Assembly (NCBI RefSeq): GCF_004827385.1
Contig: NZ_SRXN01000008.1
Coordinates: 1-64,000, forward strand
Direction of reading: 5' to 3'
DNA: 64,000 bases
From: Ensifer sp. MPMI2T
GTDB lineage: Bacteria; Pseudomonadota; Alphaproteobacteria; Rhizobiales; Rhizobiaceae
Within the stretch, counting starts at the first letter, position 1; every line of letters starts with the position of its first letter. The notes below the pieces were generated by a model. That model saw only the letters and a list, made by a program, of their open reading frames with translations. It had not been told where the DNA came from and made no database searches. The translations under genes and the position numbers were made by a program. Below are positions 46,381 through 55,258 of this stretch, one piece after another.

Positions 46381-46480
46381 GCGCGCCCGTCCGATCGGAC
46401 GCGCTAAAGTCGCTGTAGCACTTTGAAGTGCTGCATGATTTTGTCCTTAAATCGATTCCGATTTAAGGAATCATGCGGCA
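46381..46480. repeat. Second rhizobial palindromic mosaic repeat
   Basis: Three palindromes in about 100 bases: CGTCCGATCGGACG (46388-46401); GCACTT/AAGTGC (46418-46423/46426-46431); and a nested pair in which GCATGATT (46433-46440) and AATCATGC (46469-46476) enclose CCTTAAATCG (46445-46454) and CGATTTAAGG (46459-46468) with a 4-base loop. The layout and sequence type are those of a common Sinorhizobium intergenic repeat distinct from the RIME copies here. It lies between the divergent NUDIX and alcohol dehydrogenase genes. Confidence 0.75.
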
Positions 46481-46571
46481 GCTATTGCGAGAGGATATCA
46501 TTGCTGAGCCCGCATTTCGAACAGAGCGAGCGGCAATCGCGACTTGTGCAACTTCAAGGAGGCCAAAGCCG

Positions 46572-47555
46572 ATGCGCGCAATGGTCCTTGAGAGGATCGG
46601 GCAACCGTTGAAAGCGGTGGAGCGTCCGCTTCCTGAACCGCTCGCCGGGGAGATCCGGCTCAGCGTCGAGGCCTGCGCCGTCTGCCGCACCGATCTGCAC
46701 GTGGTCGACGGCGAGCTGCCGCGGCCGAAGCTGCCGCTCGTTCCGGGTCACGAGATCGTCGGCGTCATCGAAGCGGTCGGGAGCGGCGTCGATCCGGCAC
46801 GCATCGGTCGGCGCGCCGGGATCCCTTGGCTCGGCCATACCTGCCAGCACTGCTTCTATTGCCGGTCGAACGCCGAGAACCTTTGCGACGATCCGCTGTT
46901 CACCGGCTATACCCGCGATGGCGGCTTCGCTACCGATGTCATCGCGGACGCAGACTATGCTTTCGATCTCGATCCCGACGGCGATCCGGTCGCGCTTGCG
47001 CCCCTGCTGTGCGCCGGGCTCATCGGCTGGCGGTCGCTGAAACGGGCCGGCGACGGCAGGAGGATCGGGATCTATGGCTTTGGCGCCGCCGCCCATATCA
47101 TCGCCCAGATCTGCGTCTGGCAGGGCCGGCAGGTCTACGCCTTCACCCGCCCAAACGATGCAGCGGCACGGCGCTTTGCCCACGACCTCGGCGCGATCTG
47201 GGCCGGCGGTTCGGACGAGCCGCCGCCGGAGCCGCTCGACGCTGCGATCATCTTCGCGCCGGCCGGAAACCTCGTGCCGGCGGCGCTGAAAGCCGTGCGC
47301 AAGGGCGGACGGGTGGTCTGCGGCGGCATCCACATGAGCGACATTCCCGTCATGCCCTATGCTCTGCTTTGGGGTGAACGCGAACTGGTTTCGATCGCCA
47401 ACCTCACGCGCCAGGATGGCCGAGAGTTTTTCGCAATCGCTGCAGAAGCCGGCGTCAAAACGCATACGATCGTCTATCCGCTTGATGAGGCCAATCGTGC
47501 CCTTGCGGACCTTCGCGCGGGCAAGCTCAGCGGAGCGGCCGTACTCGTTCCCTGA
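46572..47555 (+). CDS. Zinc-dependent alcohol dehydrogenase (MDR family)
   Basis: A 327-residue medium-chain dehydrogenase. Catalytic zinc ligands are seen in ACAVCRTDLHVVDGELP (Cys) and VPGHEIVG (His-Glu). The structural zinc site is the four-Cys block GHTCQHCFYCRSNAENLCDD, and the nucleotide fold is RIGIYGFGAAAHIIAQIC. It likely oxidises an alcohol with NAD(P)+. Start at 46572 follows AAGGAGG. It lies next to the convergent TetR gene but is probably an independent unit, since its promoter region carries the mosaic repeat. Confidence 0.92.
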   Translation: MRAMVLERIGQPLKAVERPLPEPLAGEIRLSVEACAVCRTDLHVVDGELPRPKLPLVPGHEIVGVIEAVGSGVDPARIGRRAGIPWLGHTCQHCFYCRSNAENLCDDPLFTGYTRDGGFATDVIADADYAFDLDPDGDPVALAPLLCAGLIGWRSLKRAGDGRRIGIYGFGAAAHIIAQICVWQGRQVYAFTRPNDAAARRFAHDLGAIWAGGSDEPPPEPLDAAIIFAPAGNLVPAALKAVRKGGRVVCGGIHMSDIPVMPYALLWGERELVSIANLTRQDGREFFAIAAEAGVKTHTIVYPLDEANRALADLRAGKLSGAAVLVP

Positions 47556-47560
47556 ATGCA

Positions 47561-48223
47561 CTAGGTGGACGCAGGCCCACCTTCCGGTGATTTCAGATAG
47601 CTGATGACCGCATCGGCGATCATCGAGCGGTGCCGTTCGATCGTCGCCTTTTCCGAGAGGTCACGGCGGAAGATGGTGCCGAATGTGTAGCGGTTCGACA
47701 CGCGGAAGAAGCAGAAGGCGCTGATCAGCATGTGAACATCGATCGGGTCGGCTTTGCGCCGAAAGGTGCCGTCGGCAAGACCGCGCGCGATGATGCCCTC
47801 GATCATCTGAATGACCGAGACGTTGAGCTCGCGGATCGCTTCCGAACGCAGCATGTGCGCCGCGTGATGAATATTCTCGATGCTGACGAGACGGACGAAA
47901 TCCGGATTGCTCTCATCGTGATCGAAGGTGGTTTCGATCAAGGTCCTGAGCGCCATTTCCGGCGGCAGGTTGGCGAGTTCGAGATCGGCTTCGAGCGTGC
48001 GGATCCTGCGATAGGAGCGCTCGAGCACGGCGAGATAGAGCCCCTCCTTGCTGCCGAAATAGTAATAGATCATCCGCTTCGAGGTGCGCGTGCGCTCGGC
48101 GATCGCATCTACCCTCGCGCCGGCGAGCCCGTGCGTCGAAAATTCTTCCGTCGCTACCGCAAGGATATCCTCCTGCGTCCTTTGCGGATCGTTCTTTCTG
48201 CCGTTCCCCTGCCGCTCCGCCAT
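47561..48223 (-). CDS. TetR-family repressor of the divergent quinate/shikimate-type operon
   Basis: A 220-residue protein with an N-terminal TetR HTH (EDILAVATEEFSTHGLAGAR, then VDAIAERTRTSKRMIYYYFG with the characteristic YYYFGSKEGLY) and a C-terminal TetR_C-like ligand domain. It is divergent from the TRAP-transporter operon, with a 385-base shared region that contains a promoter with a palindrome AACTAGTT between -35 and -10 (48443-48471). Repression lifted by an aromatic precursor such as shikimate, quinate or dehydroshikimate is the likely mechanism (inference). Confidence 0.88.
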   Translation of the reverse strand: MAERQGNGRKNDPQRTQEDILAVATEEFSTHGLAGARVDAIAERTRTSKRMIYYYFGSKEGLYLAVLERSYRRIRTLEADLELANLPPEMALRTLIETTFDHDESNPDFVRLVSIENIHHAAHMLRSEAIRELNVSVIQMIEGIIARGLADGTFRRKADPIDVHMLISAFCFFRVSNRYTFGTIFRRDLSEKATIERHRSMIADAVISYLKSPEGGPAST

Positions 48224-48442
48224 TTCCGCACTGCTTCCCGGCCCAGACAGGCCACTGAATCGTCACGCCTATTCCCTGCGGGCGCCACGCGAGTCGATGA
48301 ATGCGCGAAACGCCTTGTCTCGCGATCCGAGACTGTCAGCTTCGTCGAAAATGGCTGCCGATTTTCGACCCCTAGCTGTGCCTCGCAAGAGCAATTCCTC
48401 AAGTCATATTCACGTTATCATCCTCTTTCAATAGCATGGCGC

Positions 48443-48471
48443 TTGACATTCGAACTAGTTAGTACATTTTA
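48443..48471 (+). promoter_or_regulatory. Promoter with embedded TetR-type operator
   Basis: A perfect -35 box TTGACA (48443-48448) is followed 17 bases later by ATTTTA (48466-48471), a weak -10. Between them AACTAGTT (48453-48460) is a perfect palindrome, extended by TAGT to give an ACTAGTTAGT core typical of TetR operators. A repressor bound here would block RNA polymerase. The transcript would carry a leader of about 130 bases before dctQ at 48609. Confidence 0.6.
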
Positions 48472-48608
48472 AAAACCAGATGCCGAACCGTGCCGAGGAG
48501 CGCGGGGGCGGCCGCCGGCGAATCGCCGCGCGTTGGAAGGAGGAGGCCTGCCACTGGCGCGTCGTCGCGACGTGCCGCCGGTACGCCCTATCGCTTTGGG
48601 AGGAGCGA

Positions 48609-49172
48609 ATGGCCCGCATCATCGAGTTCTATTTCTTCGCGCTGAAGGTGGCGATCGCGCTGCTGCTTGCCGGCATGGTCGTGCTCGTCTTCGGCAATGT
48701 CGTCCTGCGCTACGCCTTCAACCAGGGGATCACGGTTTCGGAGGAGCTGTCGCGGATGTCCTTCGTCTGGCTCACCTTTCTCGGCGCCGTCGTTGCCATG
48801 CGCGAGCATGGCCATCTCGGCGTGGACTCCCTCATCAAGCGTTTGCCGCCTTCTGCCGCAAAGGTGGCCGTGCTTTGCGGCCATGCGCTGATGCTCTATG
48901 CCACATGGCTGGTGATCAGCGGCAGCTGGACGCAGACGCTGATCAATCTCCATGTCGGCGCGCCGGCGACCGGCATTCCGATGGCCTTCTTCTACGGCGC
49001 CGGTCTTGCCTTCGGCATCCCGGCTTTCCTGATCCTTCTTGCCGACGCCTTCGCGATCGCGAGTGGCCGCATCGACGTGACGACGGCTGACCTCGTGCGC
49101 GAGAGCGAGGATGAGGCGGCCCTCGACGATCTGCCCGAGCCCGTGCTCGGCCAGCTCTCGCCGAAGCACTGA
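48609..49172 (+). CDS. TRAP transporter small permease (DctQ)
   Basis: A 187-residue membrane protein with four predicted spans: VAIALLLAGMVVLVFGNVVL, MSFVWLTFLGAVVAMREH, VLCGHALMLYATWLVISGSW and FFYGAGLAFGIPAFLILLAD. The short EELSRMSFVWLTFLGA block is characteristic of DctQ. It forms the membrane complex with DctM and takes substrate from DctP. ATG at 48609 follows GGGAGGAGCGA; the open frame upstream (48480) is 5' leader. First gene of the operon. Confidence 0.93.
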   Translation: MARIIEFYFFALKVAIALLLAGMVVLVFGNVVLRYAFNQGITVSEELSRMSFVWLTFLGAVVAMREHGHLGVDSLIKRLPPSAAKVAVLCGHALMLYATWLVISGSWTQTLINLHVGAPATGIPMAFFYGAGLAFGIPAFLILLADAFAIASGRIDVTTADLVRESEDEAALDDLPEPVLGQLSPKH

Positions 49173-49182
49173 GGAGGCGACG

Positions 49183-50463
49183 ATGACCGTCAGCATCTTT
49201 CTCGGCGCGCTTCTCGGACCCATGGCACTCGGAGTGCCGATCGCCTTTGCCCTGATCTTAAGCGGCGTGGCGCTCATGCTCTATCTCGGGCTCTTCGACG
49301 CCCAGATCGTCGCACAGAACGTTCTGAACGGCGCCGACAGCTTCCCGCTGATGGCCGTTCCCTTCTTCCTGCTCGCAGGCGAAGTCATGAACACCGGCGG
49401 CCTTTCCCGCCGTATCGTCGCGCTTGCAATGGCGATGGTCGGCCATATCCGCGGTGGGCTCGGCTTCGTCGCGATCTTTGCCGCCTGCATCCTGTCGAGC
49501 CTCTCGGGCTCGGCCGTCGCCGACGCGGCCGCGCTTGGCGCCCTCCTCCTGCCGATGATGCTGAAAAGCGGCCACGACCCGGCGCGCGCCGGCGGACTGC
49601 TGGCATCGGCCTCGATCATCGGCCCGATTATTCCGCCCTCGATCGGCTTCATTCTCTATGGCGTGGTCGGCGGCGTCTCGATCACCAAGCTCTTCCTCGC
49701 CGGCATCTTTCCTGGTCTGATGATCGCCGCCGCATTGTCGATCACCTGGCTCATCGTCGCCCGCAAGGAGCAGTCGGAACTGCCGCCGAGAGAGAGCGGC
49801 GCAGTGCGCCTCAAGGCCTTCGTCGACAGCTTCTGGGCGCTCATGCTACCGGTGATCATCATCGTCGGGCTGAAGTTCGGCGTCTTCACGCCGACGGAAG
49901 CGGGCGTGGTGGCGGCCGTCTACTCGCTCTTCGTTTCGATGGTCATCTACCGCGAACTTCCGCCGACGCAGCTCTTCCACGTCTTCGTCGCGGCCGCCAA
50001 GATCACCGCCGTCGTCATGTTCCTGGTCGCCTGCGCAGCGGTCTCGGCCTGGCTGATCACGGTCGCCGACGTACCGGGCGCGCTCGCCGCCCTCCTCGAA
50101 CCGCTGATGGACAACCAGACGGCGCTCCTCGTCGCCATCATGGCCCTGATCGTCGTCGTCGGTACCGCCATGGACATGACGCCGACCATCCTGATCATGA
50201 CGCCGGTGCTCATGCCGGTCATCAAGCAGGCGGGCATCGACCCGGTCTATTTCGGCGTGCTTTTCATCATCAACAATTCGATCGGCCTCATCACGCCCCC
50301 CGTCGGCACGGTTCTGAACGTCATCTGCGGCGTCTCAAAACTGTCGATGGAAGACCTCATGAAAGGTGTGATGCCCTTCATGATCGCCGAACTGATCATC
50401 CTTTTCCTGCTCGTCCTCTTCCCTCAGCTGGTGACCGTTCCGGTCTCCTGGTTCGGGCACTGA
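49183..50463 (+). CDS. TRAP transporter large permease (DctM)
   Basis: A 426-residue protein of about twelve spans. Signature stretches: PLMAVPFFLLAGEVMNTGGL, SSLSGSAVADAAALGALLLP and IGPIIPPSIGFILYGVVGGV. DctM is the Na+-coupled translocating subunit. Start at 49183 follows GAGGAGGCGACG, ten bases after dctQ. The operon downstream encodes a binding protein and dehydroshikimate-metabolising enzymes, so the substrate is probably quinate, shikimate or 3-dehydroshikimate. Confidence 0.94.
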   Translation: MTVSIFLGALLGPMALGVPIAFALILSGVALMLYLGLFDAQIVAQNVLNGADSFPLMAVPFFLLAGEVMNTGGLSRRIVALAMAMVGHIRGGLGFVAIFAACILSSLSGSAVADAAALGALLLPMMLKSGHDPARAGGLLASASIIGPIIPPSIGFILYGVVGGVSITKLFLAGIFPGLMIAAALSITWLIVARKEQSELPPRESGAVRLKAFVDSFWALMLPVIIIVGLKFGVFTPTEAGVVAAVYSLFVSMVIYRELPPTQLFHVFVAAAKITAVVMFLVACAAVSAWLITVADVPGALAALLEPLMDNQTALLVAIMALIVVVGTAMDMTPTILIMTPVLMPVIKQAGIDPVYFGVLFIINNSIGLITPPVGTVLNVICGVSKLSMEDLMKGVMPFMIAELIILFLLVLFPQLVTVPVSWFGH

Positions 50464-50528
50464 CGGGCATGGCTTCACGCACTGTCAACACGGCCGGCCT
50501 GAACACCGGCCCAACCTGGGAGGAAAAC

Positions 50529-51545
50529 ATGTTGAACAGATTGACGAAACTGGCATTGGGCCTCGCCCTGCCCCTGGCGCTGCTGGCTGGCGGACCGGCA
50601 CTCGCGGAGATCCGCGACCAAACCATCAAATTCGCTTCCGCGAACAACAAGGGCCACCCGCAGGTGACCGGCATGGAGAAATTCGCCGAACTCGTCAACG
50701 AGAAAAGCGGCGGCAAGATCGAGGTGAAGCTCTTCCCGGGCGGTGCGCTCGGCGGCGACGTCCAGACCGTCTCGGCGCTGCAGGGCGGCGTGATCGAGAT
50801 GACGGTGCTGAACGCCGGCATTCTCGCAAGCAACGTGAAAGAATTCGGTGCAGTCGACCTTCCGTTCCTGTTCAACAGCGGCGAGGAAGCCGACAAGGTG
50901 ATGGATGGGCCGTTCGGCACCGGCCTGATCGAGCGCCTGCCCGACACCGGCCTCGTCGGCCTTGCCTATTGGGAACTCGGCTTCCGCAATCTCACCAACA
51001 ACCGCCATCCGGTGACCAAGCTCGAGGACATCAAGGGCCTGAAAATCCGCACGATCCAGTCGCCGATCCCGGTCGAGCTCTTCAACGCGCTCGGCGCCAA
51101 TGCCGTGCCGCTCCCCTACACCGAGCTTTACACCGCGCTCGAAACGGGCACGGTCGACGGCCAGGAGAACCCGGCCGCGAACATCCTCAACGCCAAGTTC
51201 TACGAGGTGCAGAAATACATGACGCTCACCCGTCACCAGTACAACCCGCAGATCGTGCTGATTTCGAAGAAGTTCTGGGACGGCCTCAATGACGAGGAGA
51301 AGGCGGTCCTGCAGCAGGCCGCGGTCGAAGCGCGCGATTTCCAGCGCAAGGTGTCGCGCGAGCAGGATGCCGCGGCGCTCGAGGAAATCCGCAAGACCGG
51401 CATGGAGGTCAGTGAGTTGAGCCCGGAAGAAACGCAGAAGCTGCGCGATGCCGTCAAGCCGATGATCGACAAGTTCAGTGCCGACATCGGGCAGGAGACG
51501 GTGCAGGCCCTCTTCAAGGAAATCGGCGCCGTGCGCGGCCAGTAA
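50529..51545 (+). CDS. TRAP transporter substrate-binding protein (DctP)
   Basis: A 338-residue periplasmic protein. The signal peptide is LTKLALGLALPLALLAGGPA with cleavage near LA-EIRDQ. The mature fold has NNKGHPQVTGMEKFAELVNE, FPGGALGGDVQTVSALQGG and, around residue 165, LKIRTIQSPIPVELFNALGA. The Arg in this strand is the conserved carboxylate anchor of TRAP binding proteins, so the ligand is a carboxylic acid. ATG at 50529 follows GGGAGGAAAAC. A GC-rich stem follows the gene (51556-51589). Confidence 0.93.
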   Translation: MLNRLTKLALGLALPLALLAGGPALAEIRDQTIKFASANNKGHPQVTGMEKFAELVNEKSGGKIEVKLFPGGALGGDVQTVSALQGGVIEMTVLNAGILASNVKEFGAVDLPFLFNSGEEADKVMDGPFGTGLIERLPDTGLVGLAYWELGFRNLTNNRHPVTKLEDIKGLKIRTIQSPIPVELFNALGANAVPLPYTELYTALETGTVDGQENPAANILNAKFYEVQKYMTLTRHQYNPQIVLISKKFWDGLNDEEKAVLQQAAVEARDFQRKVSREQDAAALEEIRKTGMEVSELSPEETQKLRDAVKPMIDKFSADIGQETVQALFKEIGAVRGQ

Positions 51546-51555
51546 CGAAGCAGGC

Positions 51556-51589
51556 AGCCGGCCTGTCCGCTGCGAAAGGCGGGCCGGCT
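51556..51589 (+). terminator. Intra-operon GC-rich stem after dctP
   Basis: AGCCGGCC (51556-51563) and GGCCGGCT (51582-51589) are perfect 8-base inverted repeats with an 18-base loop, immediately after the dctP stop. The following bases are not T-rich. Such stems behind binding-protein genes often stabilise the upstream message or cause partial termination, raising binding-protein level above that of the distal enzymes. Confidence 0.5.
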
Positions 51590-51641
51590 TCATCTGCGCC
51601 GCGGATGCCGTCGGCGCGGAAAACACATGGAACGGGAAACC

Positions 51642-52502
51642 ATGACCGATACGCTCGTAAGATCTTTGAAGGCCGGCCTGATCGGCTCCGGCATCCAGGC
51701 CTCGCTGACACCGGCGATGCATATGGCGGAGGGCGCAGCACAAGGGCTCTGTTACGAATACGAGCTGATCGATCTCAATGCGCTCGGTGCGACGGAGAAT
51801 GACTTGCCGCATCTCATCGCCGACGCCGAGCGGCGCGGCCTTGCCGGGCTCAATATCACCCATCCCTGCAAGCAGGCGATCATTTCCTTTCTCGATGAGC
51901 TCGCCCCAGACGCGCGGCGGCTCGGCGCCGTCAATACCGTCGTGCTCAAGGGCGGGCGGCGCTACGGCCACAACACGGACTGGTGGGGTTTCGCCGAAGG
52001 CTTCCGGCGCGGTCTGGCGGGTGCGGACCTCGGCTCGGCCGTGCAACTCGGCGCCGGCGGCGCAGGTGTCGCGACGGCCTACGCCGCGCTTTCGCTCGGC
52101 TTGCGGCGGCTTACGGTCTTCGACCGCGAGTCGGAGCGCGCGCAATCGCTTGCCGAGATGCTTTCGCCCATTTTTCCGGAAGCCGAGATAGTGGCCGGCA
52201 CGGATCTCGCCGCCACGATGCGGGACGCATCGGGTCTCATCCACGCCACCCCGACCGGGATGACGAAATATCCGGGGCTGCCGCTCGACGCCGAGCTCCT
52301 CGACGAGCGCCACTGGGTCGCCGAGATCGTCTATTTCCCACTGGAAACGGCGCTGCTCCGGGAAGCAAGAAGGCGCGGCTGCCGCACGCTCGACGGCGGC
52401 GGCATGGCCGTGTTCCAGGCGGTCGGCGCCTTTCGGCTGTTCACGGGGCTCGAACCGGATGCGGCGCGGATGCTCGGCCATTTTAGGTCGCTGACCGCCT
52501 GA
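51642..52502 (+). CDS. Shikimate/quinate dehydrogenase (AroE-like, catabolic)
   Basis: A 286-residue AroE-family enzyme. LKAGLIGSGIQASLTPAMHM binds substrate (the usual SxS is here ASLTP), GLNITHPCKQAII carries the catalytic Lys, GHNTDWWGFAEG the catalytic Asp, and VQLGAGGAGVATAYAALSLG the nucleotide fold. In this operon it should interconvert shikimate (or quinate) and 3-dehydroshikimate (or dehydroquinate). ATG at 51642 chosen over 51627; each is preceded by a weak purine-rich site. It is distinct from biosynthetic AroE in context: coupled to a TRAP importer and a dehydroshikimate dehydratase. Confidence 0.88.
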   Translation: MTDTLVRSLKAGLIGSGIQASLTPAMHMAEGAAQGLCYEYELIDLNALGATENDLPHLIADAERRGLAGLNITHPCKQAIISFLDELAPDARRLGAVNTVVLKGGRRYGHNTDWWGFAEGFRRGLAGADLGSAVQLGAGGAGVATAYAALSLGLRRLTVFDRESERAQSLAEMLSPIFPEAEIVAGTDLAATMRDASGLIHATPTGMTKYPGLPLDAELLDERHWVAEIVYFPLETALLREARRRGCRTLDGGGMAVFQAVGAFRLFTGLEPDAARMLGHFRSLTA

Positions 52503-52586
52503 CGATCTCATGGCTCAGCAGGGCGGAAGGGGGTGTACCAACACACGCTTCCCGATTTTCGCCATTTCATAAGCGAGGACAGGACG

Positions 52587-54476
52587 ATGAAGACCTCGAT
52601 AGCCACCGTTTCGCTCAGCGGCGATCTCAAGGACAAGCTGGAGGCGATCGCCAAAGCCGGCTTTGACGGCGTGGAAATCTTCGAGAACGATTTCCTCGCC
52701 TTCGATGAAGGCCCGCGGGAGGTCGGCCGCATGGCACGCGACTTCGGCCTCGAGATCACACTGTTCCAGCCGTTCCGGGATTTCGAGGGCATGCCGGAAC
52801 CGCTTCGCACGCGAACCTTCGACCGTGCCGAACGCAAGTTCGACGTGATGCAGGAGCTTGGCACCGATCTGGTGCTCGTCTGCTCCAATGTATCGCCTGC
52901 CGCCCAGGGCGGCATCGACCGCGCCGCCGCCGATTTCCGCGAGCTCGGCGAGCGGGCGGCGAAGCGAAACCTCAGGGTCGGCTATGAGGCGCTCGCCTGG
53001 GGCCGGCACATCAACGATCATCGCGATGCCTGGGAGATCGTCCGGCGCGCCGACCACCCCAATGTCGGCCTCATCCTCGACAGTTTCCACACGCTTTCCC
53101 GCAAGATCGAGGTCAATTCAATCCGGTCGATCCCGAAGGAGAAAATCTTCATCATCCAGCTCGCCGACGCGCCGCTGATCGACATGGATCTGCTCTACTG
53201 GAGCCGGCATTTCCGCAACATGCCCGGCGAAGGCGATCTTCCGGTCACCGACTTCATGCGCGCTGTCGCCGCCACCGGGTACGACGGCTATCTGTCGCTG
53301 GAGATTTTCAACGACCAGTTCCGCGGTGGCAATGCCTCGGCCATCGCGGTCGATGGGCGCCGCTCGCTGATCTATCTCGGTGACCAGGTCAAGCGCGCCG
53401 AACCGGACACGCCCTTGTCGGTGCCGACGATGCCGGCGCCCGCCGAGGTCAAGGGCGTCGCCTTCATCGAATTCGCCGCCGACGAGGAGCAGGCGGCCGA
53501 ACTTGAGGCGCTGGTCAGAACGCTCGGCTTTCGGAAGACCGCGACGCATAAGAGCAAACGCGTCGCGCTTTACCGCCAGGGCGCAATCAATCTGGTCATC
53601 AATACGGAGCGCGAAGGTTTCGCCAACGCGTCCTACCTCGTGCACGGCACATCGGCCTATGCCTTCGGGCTGATGGTCGACGACGCCGCGGCGACTGTCG
53701 AGCGCGCCAAGGCGCTCGGCGCCGAACCCTTCGCACAGGCCGTCGGCCCCGGCGAGCTTTCGGTACCGGCGATCCGCGGCGTTGGCGGCGGAGTCATCTA
53801 TTTTCTCGACGAAAAGTCGGAGTTGGCGCGCATCTGGGAGATCGAATTCGAGCCGGTGGACGATGACCTATCGCCGGCGCCGGCCGGCCTCGTCTCCGTC
53901 GATCACGTCGCCCAGACCGTCAAATACGAGGAGATGCTGACTTGGCTCCTCTTCTACAACTCGCTGCTCGACGTGCATAAGACGCCGATGGTCGACATCA
54001 TCGATCCGGCCGGGTTGGTACGAAGCCAGGTGGTGGAGAATGACGCCGGCTCGCTGCGCATCACGTTGAATGGCGCCGAAAACCGCAACACGCTTGCAGG
54101 GCATTTCATCGCCGAGACCTTCGGCTCCGGTGTCCAGCACCTTGCCTTTGCCACGAACGATATCTTCGCAGCCGCCGAGGCATTGCAGGCAAACGGCTTT
54201 CGCGCGCTGCCGATCTCGCCGAACTACTATGACGACATCGAGGCGCGCTTCGCGCTTGAGCCGGATCTCGTCGAGCGCTTGAAAGAGGCCAATATCCTCT
54301 ACGATCGCGACGAGCACGGAGAGTACTTCCAGCTCTACAGTCCGACCTATGGCGAGGGATTTTTCTTCGAGATCGTGGAGCGACGCGGTTATCGCGGCTA
54401 CGGCGCCGCCAATGCCATCTTCCGCATCGCCGCTTTGAAGAAACAGCTACGGCCGGCGGGTCTGCCGAGAGATTAA
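52587..54476 (+). CDS. quiC: 3-dehydroshikimate dehydratase fused to HPPD-like VOC domain (QuiC type)
   Basis: A 629-residue two-domain protein. Residues 1-270 are a xylose-isomerase-like TIM barrel ([47 protein letters not shown]), matching 3-dehydroshikimate dehydratases that yield protocatechuate. Residues about 285-629 resemble 4-hydroxyphenylpyruvate dioxygenase, with possible metal ligands His in [11 protein letters not shown], His in [11 protein letters not shown] and Glu in [12 protein letters not shown]. The same fusion is known in Pseudomonas QuiC1, where the second domain's function is unclear. It completes the operon; protocatechuate would then enter the beta-ketoadipate pathway elsewhere. 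Confidence 0.9.
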   Translation: MKTSIATVSLSGDLKDKLEAIAKAGFDGVEIFENDFLAFDEGPREVGRMARDFGLEITLFQPFRDFEGMPEPLRTRTFDRAERKFDVMQELGTDLVLVCSNVSPAAQGGIDRAAADFRELGERAAKRNLRVGYEALAWGRHINDHRDAWEIVRRADHPNVGLILDSFHTLSRKIEVNSIRSIPKEKIFIIQLADAPLIDMDLLYWSRHFRNMPGEGDLPVTDFMRAVAATGYDGYLSLEIFNDQFRGGNASAIAVDGRRSLIYLGDQVKRAEPDTPLSVPTMPAPAEVKGVAFIEFAADEEQAAELEALVRTLGFRKTATHKSKRVALYRQGAINLVINTEREGFANASYLVHGTSAYAFGLMVDDAAATVERAKALGAEPFAQAVGPGELSVPAIRGVGGGVIYFLDEKSELARIWEIEFEPVDDDLSPAPAGLVSVDHVAQTVKYEEMLTWLLFYNSLLDVHKTPMVDIIDPAGLVRSQVVENDAGSLRITLNGAENRNTLAGHFIAETFGSGVQHLAFATNDIFAAAEALQANGFRALPISPNYYDDIEARFALEPDLVERLKEANILYDRDEHGEYFQLYSPTYGEGFFFEIVERRGYRGYGAANAIFRIAALKKQLRPAGLPRD

Positions 54477-55237
54477 CCGCCCACCTTGTTCGCGAGGATA
54501 TTCGCCAGATCCATCGGGAACGGAAAGATAATCGTCGAGCTCTTTTCAGCGGCGATCACGTTCAACGTGCTGAGATAGCGCAATTGCATGGCCTGCGGCT
54601 GCCGGGCGAGAATTTCCGCCGCTTCGAGCAATTTGGCGGCCGCCTGCTGTTCGCCCTCGGCGTTGATCACCTTCGCTCGCCGTTCGCGCTCGGCCTCCGC
54701 CTGGCGCGCGATTGCCCGGATCATCGATTCATTAATGTCGACATGCTTGATCTCGACGGTCGCGACCTTGATGCCCCAGGCATCCGTCTGGACGTCCAGT
54801 ATCTTCTGGATATCTTCGTTGAGCCTGTCGCGCTCGGCGAGCATCTCGTCAAGGTCGTGCTTGCCGAGCACCGAGCGCAGGGTCGTCTGGGCGAGCTGGC
54901 TCGTCGCCGCCATGAAGTCCTCGACCTGGATCGTCGATTTTTCCGCGTCGATCACCCGGAAATAGATGACCGCACTGACGCGGACCGAAACGTTGTCGTG
55001 GGAAATGACGTCCTGGCTCGGAACATCGAGCACCCGCGTCCTGAGATCGACCCGCACCATTTGCTGGACATAGGGAACGAGCAGGATCAGCCCCGGTCCC
55101 TTGACGCCGGTGAACCGGCCCAGTGTGAAGACGACGCCGCGTTCATATTCGCGCAGGATCCTGATCGCGTAGGCAACGACGATGAGCAGCACCAAAAGCG
55201 CCGCGATGAAGGGGGTGAGACTTCCGACTATGTCCAT
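54473..55237 (-). CDS. Slipin/QmcA-like SPFH (band 7) membrane protein
   Basis: A 254-residue SPFH protein. An N-terminal membrane anchor ([20 protein letters not shown]) is followed by the band-7 domain ([41 protein letters not shown]) and a helical tail rich in Ala/Glu ([20 protein letters not shown]). Slipins form ring-shaped assemblies and pair genetically with NfeD proteases, as here (21-base gap). The stop overlaps the convergent quiC stop by 4 bases. Its role is membrane quality control or lipid-domain organisation. Confidence 0.92.
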   Translation of the reverse strand: MDIVGSLTPFIAALLVLLIVVAYAIRILREYERGVVFTLGRFTGVKGPGLILLVPYVQQMVRVDLRTRVLDVPSQDVISHDNVSVRVSAVIYFRVIDAEKSTIQVEDFMAATSQLAQTTLRSVLGKHDLDEMLAERDRLNEDIQKILDVQTDAWGIKVATVEIKHVDINESMIRAIARQAEAERERRAKVINAEGEQQAAAKLLEAAEILARQPQAMQLRYLSTLNVIAAEKSSTIIFPFPMDLANILANKVGG

Positions 55238-55258
55238 GACCTTCTCCTGCCTAGGCGC

